64,000 nt of DNA, taken from positions 1-64,000 of the forward strand of contig UEHQ01000004.1 of assembly GCA_900489925.1 (NCBI GenBank). Direction: 5' to 3'. Position 1 is the stretch's first letter. Each line of letters opens with the position of its first letter. Shown here one piece after another: positions 1 through 10,310 of the stretch. The notes under the pieces are model-generated. The model saw only the letters and a list, made by a program, of their open reading frames with translations. It did no database searches and was not told the DNA's origin. A program made the position numbers and the translations under genes. Source of the DNA: Hyphomicrobiales bacterium. GTDB taxonomy: Bacteria > Pseudomonadota > Alphaproteobacteria > Rhizobiales > Rhizobiaceae.

Positions 1-329
1 TCCTCGGCCCTCTTTTCTTCCGGCTTCGGCTCGTCGGCAGGCTTTTGAGCCGCCGGCGGCTGCTCGGGCTTCTTTTCCTCGGGCTTCGGCTCGTCCGGCA
101 CCTTCAGCGCAGCCTGCTCTTCCGGCTTTTTCTCGTCCGGCTTCTTCTCCTCGGGCTTTTTCTCCTCGGGGGGCGGCACGAGGTCGACGCTCACCGTCTC
201 CTCTTCCGGCTTCGGAGTTGGGCGAGGTAGTTCCAGGAAAAAAATTGCGCCGACGAAAAGGTGCAGCAACACGGAGGCGAAAACGCCCCAGCCGAACACT
301 CCCCAGCGTCTTTCCAGAATCTTCGGCAT
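1..329 (-). CDS. TonB/DUF930-like proline-rich membrane-anchored protein, 3' part missing
   Basis: The gene runs off the left edge of the window, so only about 109 N-terminal residues are visible. An ATG at 329 opens a short basic stretch (MPKILERRW), then one membrane-spanning segment at roughly residues 10-33. A long low-complexity region follows, dominated by Pro, Glu and Lys (repeated PEEKKPE-type units). This is the layout of TonB-like energy transducers and of rhizobial DUF930 proteins: an inner-membrane anchor followed by a rigid periplasmic arm. The C-terminal domain that would decide the family is outside the window. A GTG six bases upstream is an alternative start. What is seen is the anchor and the P/E/K arm; the family name is inference. 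Confidence 0.6.
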   Translation of the reverse strand, partial: MPKILERRWGVFGWGVFASVLLHLFVGAIFFLELPRPTPKPEEETVSVDLVPPPEEKKPEEKKPDEKKPEEQAALKVPDEPKPEEKKPEQPPAAQKPADEPKPEEKRAE

Positions 330-447
330 GCCCACGTACGTCGATCAGAAACCAGCAGTCGATGTGGCCTTTTAAAAAGGCAGCATCAAGCCTTAAAGCA
401 GAAAAATGGCATGCCGCGCAAATTGCAGCGCCAGCTGGTCTGTTCGG

Positions 448-741
448 CTATCCGAGCGACCCGATGATTTCCCGATAAGCCGCTTCAGGAAACGCCTTCA
501 GCGTCCGGGTACGGACATTGCCGCCCATCCCGAGCGAAAGACCGAAGCGGGCGATGACCGCATCATCCGGTGCCTCGCAGATTGCAACGAGATCATGGTC
601 GCCAAGCGTCAGAAAGAAATGCTGGAAAGAGCCGCCCATATCCCCGAGCAGCTTCTTGGCCGCGTCGAGTCGTTTGGCGGAATCGCGAACATTGCGAATG
701 CCCTGATCGGTCCAATTGATGAGAACGATATATGTGGTCAT
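448..741 (-). CDS. GYD-domain protein
   Basis: A 97-residue protein beginning MTTYIVLINWTDQG, with later segments SAKRLDAAKKLLGDMGG and FFLTLGDHDLVAICEAPDD. This is the pattern of the small GYD family (alpha-beta, ferredoxin-like fold), whose biochemical role is not known. The longest frame extends further upstream, but the ATG at 741 is preceded by a good ribosome-binding site (GGGAGG with a seven-base spacer), so that start is used. It lies downstream of rpoD on the same strand, separated by a strong hairpin terminator, so it is probably transcribed on its own. Confidence 0.8.
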   Translation of the reverse strand: MTTYIVLINWTDQGIRNVRDSAKRLDAAKKLLGDMGGSFQHFFLTLGDHDLVAICEAPDDAVIARFGLSLGMGGNVRTRTLKAFPEAAYREIIGSLG

Positions 742-900
742 TGCACACCTCCCGACGGAGGGTCTTGGTCCACACAGGCTAATTGGCGACCTTCGCTCAA
801 GCGCTGCGGTCGGTCCCTTCCCCCGTGGCCGGCATTGTACTCCTCTCGCCACACTGAGACAACGAAAGCAGCCGCGCACCAGTCGCCCGAACCAAAGAAA

Positions 901-923
901 AAGCCGGGCACGAAGCCCGGCTT
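901..923 (-). terminator. Rho-independent terminator after rpoD
   Basis: A nine-base perfect stem (AAGCCGGGC / GCCCGGCTT) with a five-base loop, flanked by an A-rich run on one side and TTTTT on the other. It sits 24 bases beyond the rpoD stop codon. The symmetric A and T tracts mean it could act on both strands. Confidence 0.85.
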
Positions 924-946
924 TTTCTGGTGATACGGTGGCGATC

Positions 947-3001
947 CTAGCTGTCCAGGAACGAGCGCAGCTTGCGGCTGCGGCTCGGGTGCTTCAGCTT
1001 GCGCAGCGCCTTCGCCTCGATCTGGCGGATACGTTCGCGGGTAACCGAGAACTGCTGGCCGACTTCCTCAAGCGTGTGGTCGGTGTTCATGCCGATGCCG
1101 AAACGCATGCGCAGCACGCGCTCTTCGCGCGGCGTGAGCGATGCCAGAACACGCGTCGTCGTTTCGCGCAGGTTCGCCTGGATGGCGGCGTCGATCGGCA
1201 AAAGCGCGTTCTTGTCCTCGATGAAATCGCCGAGGTGCGAATCTTCTTCGTCACCAACGGGCGTTTCGAGCGAGATCGGCTCCTTGGCGATCTTCAGGAC
1301 CTTGCGGACCTTTTCGAGCGGCATGGCGAGCTTTTCGGCCAGTTCTTCCGGCGTCGGCTCGCGGCCGATTTCGTGCAGCATCTGGCGCGAGGTACGAACG
1401 ATCTTGTTGATCGTTTCGATCATGTGCACCGGAATACGGATCGTGCGGGCCTGGTCGGCGATCGAGCGGGTGATCGCCTGACGAATCCACCACGTCGCAT
1501 AGGTCGAGAACTTGTAACCACGGCGGTATTCGAACTTGTCGACCGCCTTCATCAGGCCGATGTTGCCTTCCTGAATGAGGTCGAGGAACTGCAGACCGCG
1601 GTTCGTGTACTTCTTGGCGATGGAGATGACGAGGCGAAGGTTCGCTTCGACCATTTCCTTCTTGGCGATACGCGCTTCGCGCTCGCCCTTCTGCACCATC
1701 GACACGATGCGACGAAATTCGGCGATCGAGATGCCGGTTTCCGTTGCGAGGTTCTGGATCTCCTGGCGGATGTCGCGGATCGTGGTGTTTTCGCTCTTGG
1801 CGAATTCCTTCCAGCCGCGCGCAGCCAGATTGCCGATCGACTTCATCCAGTTCGGGTCGAGCTCGGCGCCCTGATACTGCTCGAGGAAGCTGTCGCGCTT
1901 GACGCCGTAGGATTCAGCCAGGCGCAGCAGGCGGCCTTCGTTCTGCATCAGTCGCTTGGAAATGTCGTAGAGCTGCTCGACGAGCGCGTCGACGCGGTTC
2001 TGGTTCAGCGACAGAGACTTGACGGCCTTGATGAGCTCATCCTTGAGTTCCTTGTAGCGGCGCTCCTGAGCGGATGACAGCGTGCCGGTAGCGGCCAGCC
2101 GCTGCTCGACCTGCTGGTCCTGCAGCTTGCGCAGCTTCTTGTAGGTCTCGGCGATGATGTCGAGGGTTTCCATGACCTGCGGGCGCAGTTCCGCTTCCAT
2201 GGCGGCCAGCGACAGGTTGGATTCGTCCTCGTCTTCTTCTTCCTCTTCCGGAGGCAGGCCCTCGCCGCCGACATTGGTGATGTCGTCGTCGCCCGAACGG
2301 GTGCGGCGGGTCTTTTCTTTCTCTTCGGCAGCCTTGCGGTCGGCCTCGATCTTCTCGGGGCTCTGGAACTGCGGTGCAGCCTTGGCTTCCGGACCGGAAT
2401 AGGTTGTTTCGAGATCGATGATCTCGCGCAGCAGCGTCGTGCCTTCGTTGAGTTCGTCGCGCCAGATGATGATCGCCTGGAAGGTCAGCGGGCTCTCACA
2501 GAGACCACCGATCATCGTTTCGCGGCCAGCCTCGATGCGCTTCGCGATGGCGATTTCGCCTTCGCGCGACAGAAGCTCCACCGAGCCCATTTCGCGCAGG
2601 TACATGCGCACAGGGTCGTCGGTACGGTCGGTCGGCTCTTTTTTCTTGGCGGTCGCAAGTGCGGTACCGCCTGAAGGAGCAAGCTCACCGCCTTCGTTGT
2701 CGTCGTCGGAGCCGGAATCGTCGTCATCGCCGCCGCCGGCGTTGGCTTCTTCGGCTTCCTCGTCCTCGATGACATTGATGCCCATGTCGGACAGCATCGC
2801 CATCGTGTCTTCGATCTGCTCGGACGTCACTTCCTCGGACGGCAGGACGGCGTTGAGCTCGTCCATCGTCACATAGCCGCGCTTCTTCGCGGCCTTGATC
2901 ATTTTCTTGACCGCGTCATCGGAAAGATCGAGAAGAGGGCCGTCGGTGCCGCCGTCGCGTTCGACTTCCGCTTCTTCGTTCTCTTTGACCTTCGTTGCCA
3001 T
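947..3001 (-). CDS. rpoD: RNA polymerase primary sigma factor RpoD (sigma-70)
   Basis: A 684-residue housekeeping sigma factor. The N-terminus has a region 1.1-like segment, then an acidic non-conserved insert (runs of D/E near residues 85-105 and 240-260). The conserved core follows: region 2 with [26 protein letters not shown] and the -10-binding helix ([16 protein letters not shown]), region 3 (HMIETINKI), and region 4 ending with the -35-reading helix-turn-helix ([20 protein letters not shown]). The length matches SigA of rhizobia. It directs core RNA polymerase to most promoters in growing cells. In many rhizobia rpoD sits close to dnaG; here the two are separated by the island and the tdh-kbl-recQ stretch. 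Confidence 0.98.
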   Translation of the reverse strand: MATKVKENEEAEVERDGGTDGPLLDLSDDAVKKMIKAAKKRGYVTMDELNAVLPSEEVTSEQIEDTMAMLSDMGINVIEDEEAEEANAGGGDDDDSGSDDDNEGGELAPSGGTALATAKKKEPTDRTDDPVRMYLREMGSVELLSREGEIAIAKRIEAGRETMIGGLCESPLTFQAIIIWRDELNEGTTLLREIIDLETTYSGPEAKAAPQFQSPEKIEADRKAAEEKEKTRRTRSGDDDITNVGGEGLPPEEEEEDEDESNLSLAAMEAELRPQVMETLDIIAETYKKLRKLQDQQVEQRLAATGTLSSAQERRYKELKDELIKAVKSLSLNQNRVDALVEQLYDISKRLMQNEGRLLRLAESYGVKRDSFLEQYQGAELDPNWMKSIGNLAARGWKEFAKSENTTIRDIRQEIQNLATETGISIAEFRRIVSMVQKGEREARIAKKEMVEANLRLVISIAKKYTNRGLQFLDLIQEGNIGLMKAVDKFEYRRGYKFSTYATWWIRQAITRSIADQARTIRIPVHMIETINKIVRTSRQMLHEIGREPTPEELAEKLAMPLEKVRKVLKIAKEPISLETPVGDEEDSHLGDFIEDKNALLPIDAAIQANLRETTTRVLASLTPREERVLRMRFGIGMNTDHTLEEVGQQFSVTRERIRQIEAKALRKLKHPSRSRKLRSFLDS

Positions 3002-3419
3002 TTATGTCGTCGCCTTCCTGACGCTATTCAAATCCGCCGCGGTGAACGGCCGTATTAGGAGCCAGCCCCGCAAGCGGCCGTCTCGAATCACATGCTCTCA
3101 CCTAACGGGATGAGATTTAATGCCTGATTAACCACGATTGCCGGCGCCGGACGACAGAGCTTTGTTGTTACCAAATGTCCGGCCATGGTTGTGCGATCCG
3201 CCCTTGACCCAGTTCACCGCTTTGCAAGTCGAACGGTGATTCCCATAATTTTTGTTCTCGTCAAGCTTTTCCAGAAAAAAAGCCTCAGAAAACTCGGAAA
3301 ATGCCTTATCCACAGGCTTCGCACCGCTCACGCGATTGCCATCCATAGATAGGATGTCACCAGGAGAAGACAAGAGCATCCGGGATTCTTGCAGGCAACG
3401 GCAAAAAGGCTCTTCGTCT

Positions 3420-3441
3420 CGACTTGACCAAAGTCAAGTCG
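3420..3441. repeat. Perfect inverted repeat between the GFA gene and rpoD
   Basis: CGACTTGAC, four bases (CAAA), GTCAAGTCG: a nine-base perfect dyad 24 bases after the stop of the GFA gene and 419 bases upstream of rpoD. There is no T-run, so it may be a regulator-binding site rather than an intrinsic terminator. The rest of 3002-3464 shows no convincing gene and presumably holds the rpoD promoter region. Confidence 0.5.
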
Positions 3442-3464
3442 GCCAGCGCCCGAGTACCGCAGAC

Positions 3465-3812
3465 CTATCGCGACTGCCCATCGTAAGGCGCGATCTCCAA
3501 TGTCCCAAGATCAATCGCCGGAATGCAGCGCACATTGATCGACGCCATGGCATCACCATTCGGGAGAACACCTTCGCCGAACGGGGCAATACCGCAATTT
3601 CCACAGAACCGATGCTTGATGACGTGGCTGTTGAATGTATAGGTCGACAGGTTTTCCTCAGGCGTCGTGAGCTTGAACTTGTCGCGCGCGACGAATGCCA
3701 GCAGGCCGCCGCGCCGGCGACAGAGCGAGCAGTTGCAGTCGATCACCTGCTTGAAATCCCCCTCGACCTCGAATGCGACATTGCCGCAATGGCAGCTTCC
3801 CTCGTAGATCAT
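3465..3812 (-). CDS. GFA-family (CENP-V/GFA) zinc-binding protein
   Basis: A 115-residue protein with the GFA zinc-ligand pattern: CHCG near residues 8-11, CNCSLCRRRG near 27-36, and FCGNCG near 70-75, supplying the cysteines for two zinc sites. The family is named after glutathione-dependent formaldehyde-activating enzyme, but most members have no proven activity and this one cannot be assigned a substrate. It lies 13 bases downstream of tdh on the same strand and is probably co-transcribed with kbl and tdh. Confidence 0.88.
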   Translation of the reverse strand: MIYEGSCHCGNVAFEVEGDFKQVIDCNCSLCRRRGGLLAFVARDKFKLTTPEENLSTYTFNSHVIKHRFCGNCGIAPFGEGVLPNGDAMASINVRCIPAIDLGTLEIAPYDGQSR

Positions 3813-3825
3813 CCTCGTCCCCTCC

Positions 3826-4863
3826 TCAGGACCAATCCATCACGACCTTGCCGGAATTTCCCGACCGCATCGCCTCGAACCCTTCCCGGAAATCATCGAT
3901 CCCGATGCGATGGGTAATGACAGGCGCCAGGTCCAGCCCCCCCTGGACGAAGGCGATCATCTTGTACCAGGTCTCGAACATCTCGCGTCCATAGATGCCC
4001 TTCAGGTTCAGCATCTTGAAGATCACCTTGTTCCAGTCGATCTCGAATCCGGCCGGCGCAATGCCCAGAATGGCGATCTTGCCGCCATTGTTCATCTTGT
4101 CGATCATGTCGCGGAAGGCCGGTGCCGCCCCGGACATTTCAAGCCCGACGTCAAAGCCCTCGGTCATCCCGATCGACTTCATCACATCGGCAAGGTTCTC
4201 CCTGGAAGCGTCGACAACGTGATCGATGCCCAACTTGCGCGCGAGATCCAACCGATGCGGATTGATATCGGTAATCACCACCTTGCGCGCACCAGACCGC
4301 TTGGCAACCATGGCGCCCATGATGCCGATCGGACCCGCGCCGGTCACCAGCACGTCCTCACCGACCAGATCGAAGGAAAGCGCCGTGTGGACGGCGTTGC
4401 CGAAGGGGTCGAAGATGGCGGCAATCTCGTCGGGAATATCATCCGGGATCGGCACGACATTGGCTTCCGGAATGCAGACGAACTCACCGAACGAGCCCGG
4501 ACGATTGACGCCGACGCCCAGCGTATTGCGGCAGAGATGTCCGCGCCCGGCACGACAATTGCGGCATTTGCCGCAGACGATGTGCCCCTCGCCGGATACA
4601 CGCTCGCCAACATGATACTTGGTGACCGCGGAGCCGATCTCGGCGATGACACCGCAAAACTCGTGGCCAACGACCATCGGCACCGGAATGGTCTTCTGCG
4701 CCCACTGATCCCAATTCCAGATATGGACATCGGTGCCGCAGATCGCGGACTTCTTCACCTTGATCAGCACGTCGTTCGGGCCAACCTCCGGCACCGGCAC
4801 CTGCTCCATCCAAAGCCCGACCTCCGGCTTTGCCTTGACCAGCGCCTTCATCATGTTCGACAT
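3826..4863 (-). CDS. tdh: L-threonine 3-dehydrogenase
   Basis: A 345-residue zinc-dependent medium-chain dehydrogenase that oxidises L-threonine to 2-amino-3-ketobutyrate with NAD+. Seen in the sequence: the catalytic zinc region [13 protein letters not shown] and GHEFCGVI, the structural zinc loop [15 protein letters not shown] near residues 97-111, the Rossmann motif GAGPIG near 173, and the threonine-dehydrogenase signature around [11 protein letters not shown]. Length and N-terminal start ([10 protein letters not shown]) match the family. It follows kbl by 21 bases, the classic two-gene threonine-degradation operon producing glycine and acetyl-CoA. Confidence 0.97.
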   Translation of the reverse strand: MSNMMKALVKAKPEVGLWMEQVPVPEVGPNDVLIKVKKSAICGTDVHIWNWDQWAQKTIPVPMVVGHEFCGVIAEIGSAVTKYHVGERVSGEGHIVCGKCRNCRAGRGHLCRNTLGVGVNRPGSFGEFVCIPEANVVPIPDDIPDEIAAIFDPFGNAVHTALSFDLVGEDVLVTGAGPIGIMGAMVAKRSGARKVVITDINPHRLDLARKLGIDHVVDASRENLADVMKSIGMTEGFDVGLEMSGAAPAFRDMIDKMNNGGKIAILGIAPAGFEIDWNKVIFKMLNLKGIYGREMFETWYKMIAFVQGGLDLAPVITHRIGIDDFREGFEAMRSGNSGKVVMDWS

Positions 4864-4884
4864 GATCCTACTCTCCCAAACCCT

Positions 4885-6072
4885 TTAAATGACTCCGAGT
4901 TCGCGGCCCGCCTCCGCGAAGGCCGCGATTGCGCGCTCGACATCCGCGCGCGAATGCGCCGCCGACATCTGCGTGCGGATACGCGCCTGCCCCTTGGGCA
5001 CGACAGGAAAGGAGAAGCCGATGACATAGACACCCTTCTTCAGCATCAGCGCCGCCATGTCCTGCGCCAGCTTGGCATCGCCAAGCATGACAGGAATGAT
5101 CGGATGCCCCTCGCCCGCCAGCGTGAAGCCAAGCTTCGTCATCTCCGAGCGGAAAAGCTCGGCATTGGCCGACAGCCGAGCGCGCAGCGCATCGCCACCC
5201 TCGATGAGATCGAAGACCTTCAGCGATGCGGCCGCAATCACCGGCGCCAGCGTGTTTGAAAACAGATACGGGCGCGACCGCTGCCGCAGCCAGTCGACGA
5301 CTTCCGCCTTGGCGGATGTATAGCCGCCGGAAGCACCGCCCAGCGCCTTGCCGAGCGTGCCGGTGATGATGTCGATCCGACCTTCGACGCCGCAGTGTTC
5401 GGCCGACCCGCGCCCATGCTTGCCGACGAAGCCGACCGCGTGGCTATCGTCCACCATGACCATGGCGCCGTGTTTCTCGGCGAGGTCGCAAACGCCCTGG
5501 AGATTAGCGATGATCCCGTCCATCGAGAACACGCCATCGGTGGCGATGAGCTTGAAGCGGCTGCCTTCCGCCTTCTTCAACTCTTCCTCCAGAGCCTTCA
5601 TGTCGTTGTTGGCATAGCGGAAGCGCTTGGCCTTGGAGAGGCGCACACCATCGATGATCGAGGCATGGTTCAGTGCATCGGAGATGATCGCGTCTTCCTC
5701 GCCGAGCAGCGTTTCGAACAGCCCGCCATTGGCATCGAAGCAGGAGGAATAGAGGATCGTGTCTTCCATGCCGAGAAAGGCTGAAATGCGGGCCTCAAGC
5801 TGCTTGTGCTCCTCCTGCGTGCCACAGATGAAACGTACCGAGGCCATACCGTAGCCATAGCGGTCGAGGGCCTGCTTGCCGGCCTCCGCAAGCTCCTCGT
5901 TGTTGGCAAGGCCGAGATAGTTGTTGGCGCAGAAATTCAGCACCCGCTCGCCGGAAGCGACGGCAATTTCGCCGGCCTGCTTCGAGGTGATGACGCGCTC
6001 GGACTTGTAAAGTCCGGCGTCCTTCAGCCCGGCAAGTTCCGTACGGAGATGAGAGAGGAATTGTGAGGTCAT
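4885..6072 (-). CDS. kbl: Glycine C-acetyltransferase (2-amino-3-ketobutyrate CoA ligase)
   Basis: A 395-residue PLP enzyme of the alpha-oxoamine synthase family that cleaves 2-amino-3-ketobutyrate with CoA to glycine and acetyl-CoA. Seen: the substrate-loop region [26 protein letters not shown] (cofactor-contacting Asp and His), and [16 protein letters not shown] with the PLP lysine. The longest frame starts 15 codons upstream at 6117, but the ATG at 6072 has a GAAGG ribosome-binding site and begins [10 protein letters not shown] as in known Kbl proteins. It is the first gene of the kbl-tdh operon. Confidence 0.97.
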   Translation of the reverse strand: MTSQFLSHLRTELAGLKDAGLYKSERVITSKQAGEIAVASGERVLNFCANNYLGLANNEELAEAGKQALDRYGYGMASVRFICGTQEEHKQLEARISAFLGMEDTILYSSCFDANGGLFETLLGEEDAIISDALNHASIIDGVRLSKAKRFRYANNDMKALEEELKKAEGSRFKLIATDGVFSMDGIIANLQGVCDLAEKHGAMVMVDDSHAVGFVGKHGRGSAEHCGVEGRIDIITGTLGKALGGASGGYTSAKAEVVDWLRQRSRPYLFSNTLAPVIAAASLKVFDLIEGGDALRARLSANAELFRSEMTKLGFTLAGEGHPIIPVMLGDAKLAQDMAALMLKKGVYVIGFSFPVVPKGQARIRTQMSAAHSRADVERAIAAFAEAGRELGVI

Positions 6073-6199
6073 TGGATGGCCCTTCTCGTGTTGTTCCCTA
6101 TCTCGCCGGACTAGCACATCGGCACGCGATTGTCTTGCGCCCCCCGCGCGAGCAGGAACACTGACAGTCCATTCAATGTTCGGTAAATCTCTCTCGCCT

Positions 6200-6643
6200 T
6201 CAGCCTTCGATCAGGCCGAATTGTTCCTGGATCGCAAGAATCTTTTCCGGCGTATCGGCACCGCTGCGTTCGAGCTCATCGAAGAAGCGCTCGAAGCCGC
6301 CCGGCGTAACGATGCCCATCATGCGTCCCGGCATATCACTGATGTTTTTCCAGCGATGCGGGACATGCGGCGGCAGCACGACGGTCGAGCCTTCAGGCGC
6401 ATCGATCACCTCGTCTCCGCACCAGAAGCGATAGGTACCGACGATCACCCTGAACATTTCGGTCTCGCGGGTGTGCGTATGCGAGGTCGGCCCGGTGCCC
6501 GGTGCCGAAAAAGTCTCCCAGGCGCCGAACGCGCCGGCTGTTTCCTCTGCTGTGGCATGAATGAAAACGCGTCCGCCATGCGGGTGACGGGCGGTCCTCT
6601 CCTGCCCCGGCAGGGACGCGACCGGCTTCTTGAACATCGTCAT
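6200..6643 (-). CDS. Cupin-domain protein
   Basis: A 147-residue single-cupin protein. The metal-site motifs are seen in cupin order: [14 protein letters not shown] (His, His and Glu ligands) and [10 protein letters not shown] (final His). A C-terminal helical extension ([11 protein letters not shown]) is typical of cupin_2 proteins of unknown substrate. It lies between recQ and kbl on the same strand, with about 100 bases on the recQ side and 127 bases on the kbl side. Function cannot be assigned beyond a probable small-molecule-binding or dioxygenase-like role. Confidence 0.82.
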   Translation of the reverse strand: MTMFKKPVASLPGQERTARHPHGGRVFIHATAEETAGAFGAWETFSAPGTGPTSHTHTRETEMFRVIVGTYRFWCGDEVIDAPEGSTVVLPPHVPHRWKNISDMPGRMMGIVTPGGFERFFDELERSGADTPEKILAIQEQFGLIEG

Positions 6644-6743
6644 GACGTTTCCCCCAACGATGGGGCAGAATATCAGAACAAGCGAATGTACGATACATGG
6701 AGGCCAAGGAGAGCCACTCCCGCCGCGACGGCGATCGCGAAGC

Positions 6744-8129
6744 CTACCCGTCGTGGTTCAGGATGACCTCAAGAAACGCGTCGCCATAACGCTCCAGCTT
6801 CGACTGGCCTACCCCTGAAACGCCGAGCAATTCCTTGTGCGTCCGCGGCCGCTCCGTGGCAAAGGCGATCAGCGTCGTGTCGGGGAAGACGACATAGGGC
6901 GGAACCCCCAGCGATCGGGCAATCGACGTGCGCTCGGCTCGCAATGCTTCGAACAGCATGCCGTCGGCGCCTGACAGCACCGACCGTCGTTCGGCCTGGG
7001 CCGCCTTCTTGGTCCGGCGTTCGGATGCGGGGCGATCCTTTCGGAAAAACACCTCACGTTCGCGCTTGAATACCGTACGCGCCTCGGGTTCCAGCTTCAG
7101 CGCACCGAAAGCATCGTGATCGACGCGGATCAACCCCATGGCCAGAAGCTGACGGAAGACCGATTGCCAGGTTCGCGACGCGATGTCCTTCCCGGCGCCG
7201 AAGACCGGCATGGTCGTGTGGCCGAACCGCTCCGTCTTCTCGTTGACGTTGCCGAGCAGCACATCAACCACGTGCCCGGTCCCGAAACGCTCGCCCGTAC
7301 GGTATATGGCGGCGAGTGCCATGATCGCGGCATCCGTCCCGTCCCAGGTCTCGACCGGCTTCAGGCAGGTGTCGCAGCCGCCGCAATTACCGCCATGCGC
7401 CTCGCCGAAGTGCGCGAGAATTGCCTGGCGCCGGCACGATGCCGTTTCGCAGATGGCGAGCAGCGCATTGAGCTTGGCGCGCTCGACACGCTTGATCTCG
7501 TCGGCCGCACCGCCCTCATCGATCATCCGCCGCCGCTGGATGACGTCGGCCATGCCGTAGGCCATCCAGACTTCGGACGGTAACCCGTCGCGGCCGGCGC
7601 GTCCCGTTTCCTGGTAATAGGCCTCGACAGAGCCCGGCAGATCGAGGTGCGCGACATAGCGCACGTTGGGCTTGTCGATCCCCATGCCGAAGGCAACGGT
7701 TGCGACGAGGCAGAGTTCGTCCTCTTTGAGAAACGCATCCTGATTGGCATCGCGAAGCGCGCGATCCATGCCAGCGTGATAGGGAAGCGCACGAATGCCC
7801 TGCCCGTTCAGCCACTCCGCCGTATCCTCGACCTTGGCGCGCGACAGGCAATAGACGATGCCGCTATTGCCCTTGTGACCGGAGAGAAACCGCAGCAACT
7901 GCTGGCGCGGCTGGTCACGCTCGACGATTTCATAGGAAATGTTCGGTCGATCGAAGCTGGTGGTAAAGACCTTCGCGTTCGTCAGGCCAAGCCGTTCCGC
8001 TATGTCGTCGCGGGTGTGTGGATCGGCGGTCGCCGTCAGGGCAATGCGCGGCACATCAGGATAGTGTTCCGCCAGCCTGCCGAGCTCGCGGTACTCCGGC
8101 CGGAAGTCATGCCCCCATTGGGAAACGCA
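6744..8129 (-). pseudogene. recQ: Host recQ, C-terminal fragment (interrupted by the island)
   Basis: This is the downstream part of the native RecQ helicase gene. Reading leftward from the cysteine codon at 8127-8129, the frame gives [13 protein letters not shown] (the RecQ aromatic-rich loop), then [10 protein letters not shown] (motif III), the second RecA domain with [12 protein letters not shown] (motif VI), the four-cysteine zinc region ([16 protein letters not shown]), the winged-helix domain and an HRDC domain ending near 6744. About 461 residues remain. The missing 159 N-terminal residues, with Walker A and DEAH, are found 51.6 kb away at 59766-60240. A GTG at 8054 could start a shorter product lacking motifs I and II, which could not be a helicase. 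Confidence 0.95.
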
Positions 8130-8132
8130 TCC

Positions 8133-8146
8133 GTTTTCACGGATAG
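8133..8146 (+). repeat. Left terminal inverted repeat of the island
   Basis: GTTTTCACGGATAG. It is the exact reverse complement of 59752-59765. It lies three bases inside the last host recQ codon. Further in, GATACC (8201-8206) and GGTATC (8218-8223) form a small dyad; similar GATACC/GGATAC words lie near the right end and may be recombinase arm sites. Confidence 0.9.
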
Positions 8147-8236
8147 TCTCTTCACTATGTTTTCAAGGGGCTGATTTATTTAGGATAAATGCACACATAC
8201 GATACCTCACGACTATGGGTATCTTCAAGTTTAAAT

Positions 8237-9841
8237 TCAGGTGACAGGTCGCAGATAGGTAGGCCACTTATCTGACTTGGTGCCATCCGAAGGGGGGCCG
8301 TCCGGCGGTAGATCAGAGAAATCGTCATCGATTAAGCTCTGAAGCATTATGGGAAAATGCGGTTGGCTAACGTCAACCAACTTGTAGACAACCTTCTCAA
8401 GAAGGCCTGCGACTTCGTCCGACAACGTGGGCCCGGCGTGGATGATCGCGTTAAGCAAGTCCGACATAGCGTTCAGCCGTTGGCGATTAGTACGGCTGAA
8501 GTGCCGAATAAGTGCCATGTCCAAATAATGTTGGGCAGTCATCGAGGGATCAGCATGGCCCGCGAGTTCCGCAATTCGATCGAGCGTCATGTTCACAATG
8601 GCTGCATCGAATTGGTAGCCGTTTAAGGCAAAATTCTCATTCCAGATCAGCCAAGCCATGTTGGTGAGATAGTAAGCTCGAAGCCTGTGGCCGCTCCCAG
8701 CGATATCGAGCTCAGCGAACGCATCGTTGACGATATCACCCACGGCACCAGTGGAGAGTCCTTGTCCAGTGCGTCCCGACAGGAACAGTTTCTCTGATGC
8801 ATTATAGCCAGGCTTGATCTTGGACCAATGGTCGGTGTAGGCCTTGTGAATCTCCCAAAAGCCAAGCCGCAGCAGGTCCTCGACTAGGTCAAGGGGAAAC
8901 TGGACGGATGCCACTCCGCGTTTTCGCGGCATCGTTATGTACAGTGTTTCGTGCCCACGGTCACGGAATCGCGCCAGTCTGTCGAGAATGTCCTTTTTCA
9001 CATTTTCATCGCTCGCGGCCAAGAAAAGCCGTGCGGTCGCCGCGTCCGGATCCCTAACGCTATTGATTCCCAGTAGTCTTTCCTCGGCAAGGGCGATCGC
9101 GATATGGCGGACGGTCAAAGATGCTGTCTCCTCTCGACGCAAGCCTGCCTCCGCTTCACACTTGGCGATCAGCCAATTCCGCTCCCCCTCGAGCCGGCGC
9201 TGCTCTGCCTGCCAACCTGCTGTTCTCTTTGCCTTGTCTTCTTTCGCAGCGTACCGAAGATGATCCAAGATGCGCTTGACAGCGGCCGCGTCCGGTGTCG
9301 GGCGTTTTTTGACAGATTTGCCAGACGGCTCTGACCACAACCATACAAGGCTTCGCCCTCCCTTCTTCGTGAATACCTCCTTTGATGAGAAAGGGGTCAC
9401 GTTCTGCTCGGGCTCGCCAACGAACCGTGGCGTCAAGCGATGATTTGCCTGGAAGGGCATTGCGGATTGGATGTACATATAGAATTTGAAGACATAGCCG
9501 ATCTTCTTTTCTATTTGCGCCTCTGAGATAAGTCCTTTTCCGACCTGCGGAGTCTGCAGCTCGCGGTAGACGCTCAGGTCATCGTTGTCCGCGTCCAACC
9601 AATGAGTAAAGCGATTCTCCAGAAACGCCAGGAACTCTCGCAGCGCATAGACCTCCGGGGTCATGGACTTGATGGACGTGAAGAGGCGCGTACGCCAACC
9701 GTGCGCAAAGTACCTAATCAGCGGCTCGCAAATGGCACCCGATGGCCAATACACAAGTGGAAGGCCGCCGATATCGATGTCGTACCACTTGAATCCTTCA
9801 GGCACCCGATCGAAGCTGAAATCAGTCGGGAGAACGGCCAT
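8237..9841 (-). CDS. Tyrosine recombinase/integrase, 534 residues
   Basis: A site-specific recombinase with a full catalytic set in the usual order: Arg in GLRREE (residues 235-236), HxxR in SGHRLRAYYLT (His385, Arg388), and GHADPSMTAQHYL with His429 and the nucleophile Tyr439. The N-terminal 200 residues would hold the core-binding domain, and about 90 residues extend past the catalytic tyrosine. The ATG at 9841 has a strong GAGGAGG site. It is the last gene of the recombinase operon and overlaps the preceding gene by 20 bases, next to the left end of the island. It most likely catalyses excision and integration together with the two larger recombinases. Confidence 0.9.
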   Translation of the reverse strand: MAVLPTDFSFDRVPEGFKWYDIDIGGLPLVYWPSGAICEPLIRYFAHGWRTRLFTSIKSMTPEVYALREFLAFLENRFTHWLDADNDDLSVYRELQTPQVGKGLISEAQIEKKIGYVFKFYMYIQSAMPFQANHRLTPRFVGEPEQNVTPFSSKEVFTKKGGRSLVWLWSEPSGKSVKKRPTPDAAAVKRILDHLRYAAKEDKAKRTAGWQAEQRRLEGERNWLIAKCEAEAGLRREETASLTVRHIAIALAEERLLGINSVRDPDAATARLFLAASDENVKKDILDRLARFRDRGHETLYITMPRKRGVASVQFPLDLVEDLLRLGFWEIHKAYTDHWSKIKPGYNASEKLFLSGRTGQGLSTGAVGDIVNDAFAELDIAGSGHRLRAYYLTNMAWLIWNENFALNGYQFDAAIVNMTLDRIAELAGHADPSMTAQHYLDMALIRHFSRTNRQRLNAMSDLLNAIIHAGPTLSDEVAGLLEKVVYKLVDVSQPHFPIMLQSLIDDDFSDLPPDGPPSDGTKSDKWPTYLRPVT

Positions 9842-10310
9842 TTGCCCTCCTCATTGCCTTCAAAAGTTCAGCTTCCAGAAAGGAATTTCGCGCGATCAAC
9901 GCGAGGTTTTGCCGTGCAAGCTCTTTTGTTAGTTTTGTGTTGTCCGCCTCTTTTACGGCGACACTTTCTGCTGGCTTTCGCAACGCAACCATGGCGTTTT
10001 TCCAGCGGACCATTAGGTCGTAGTTGGGACCTTCCTCACCGGTCTCCTTATCCACAAAGCTATCGGCTCCTACGATCGACCATTTCCAAAGACGAAGCCT
10101 AACGTCTTGCCATTTGCGAAATGCGGACCGACTGCCGGCTAGCTTCTCGATCACGTGGAGCGGAATGTGCCGTCGCTTTACAACGTCTTCAAGGAACAGA
10201 ACCTTGCGTTCAATCGAGGTCACTAGACGTACGTGCTTATCCTGCGGGCTAAGCCCCCAAACCTCCTCCTTCGTTAGGAGGCGGTCCCAGGCAACGGACT
10301 TACCCTTCAT
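9822..10310 (-). CDS. Small coiled-coil protein of the recombinase operon (TnpC-like by position)
   Basis: A 162-residue charged, mostly helical protein with no catalytic motif. The C-terminal third (about residues 115-155, KEADNTKLTKELARQNLALI) looks like a coiled coil. It overlaps the upstream recombinase by 11 bases and the downstream one by 20, so the three are probably translationally coupled. Tn554-type elements also encode two tyrosine recombinases plus one small accessory protein (TnpC), and the Gamma-Mobile-Trio elements have a small third component. That parallel is the only basis for suggesting a role in orienting or regulating recombination. Confidence 0.7.
   Translation of the reverse strand: MKGKSVAWDRLLTKEEVWGLSPQDKHVRLVTSIERKVLFLEDVVKRRHIPLHVIEKLAGSRSAFRKWQDVRLRLWKWSIVGADSFVDKETGEEGPNYDLMVRWKNAMVALRKPAESVAVKEADNTKLTKELARQNLALIARNSFLEAELLKAMRRANGRSPD

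Noticed and set aside
716..2077. 453-residue plus-strand frame opposite rpoD
   Set aside because: It is the complement of a highly conserved gene in high-GC DNA and has no recognisable protein features.
3128..3379. 83-residue minus-strand frame between rpoD and the GFA gene
   Set aside because: No ribosome-binding site, no protein-like motifs, and it lies in the probable rpoD control region.
3910..5259. 449-residue plus-strand frame opposite tdh and kbl
   Set aside because: Antisense of two certain enzymes, rich in His, Arg and Asp as expected for a complement artefact.
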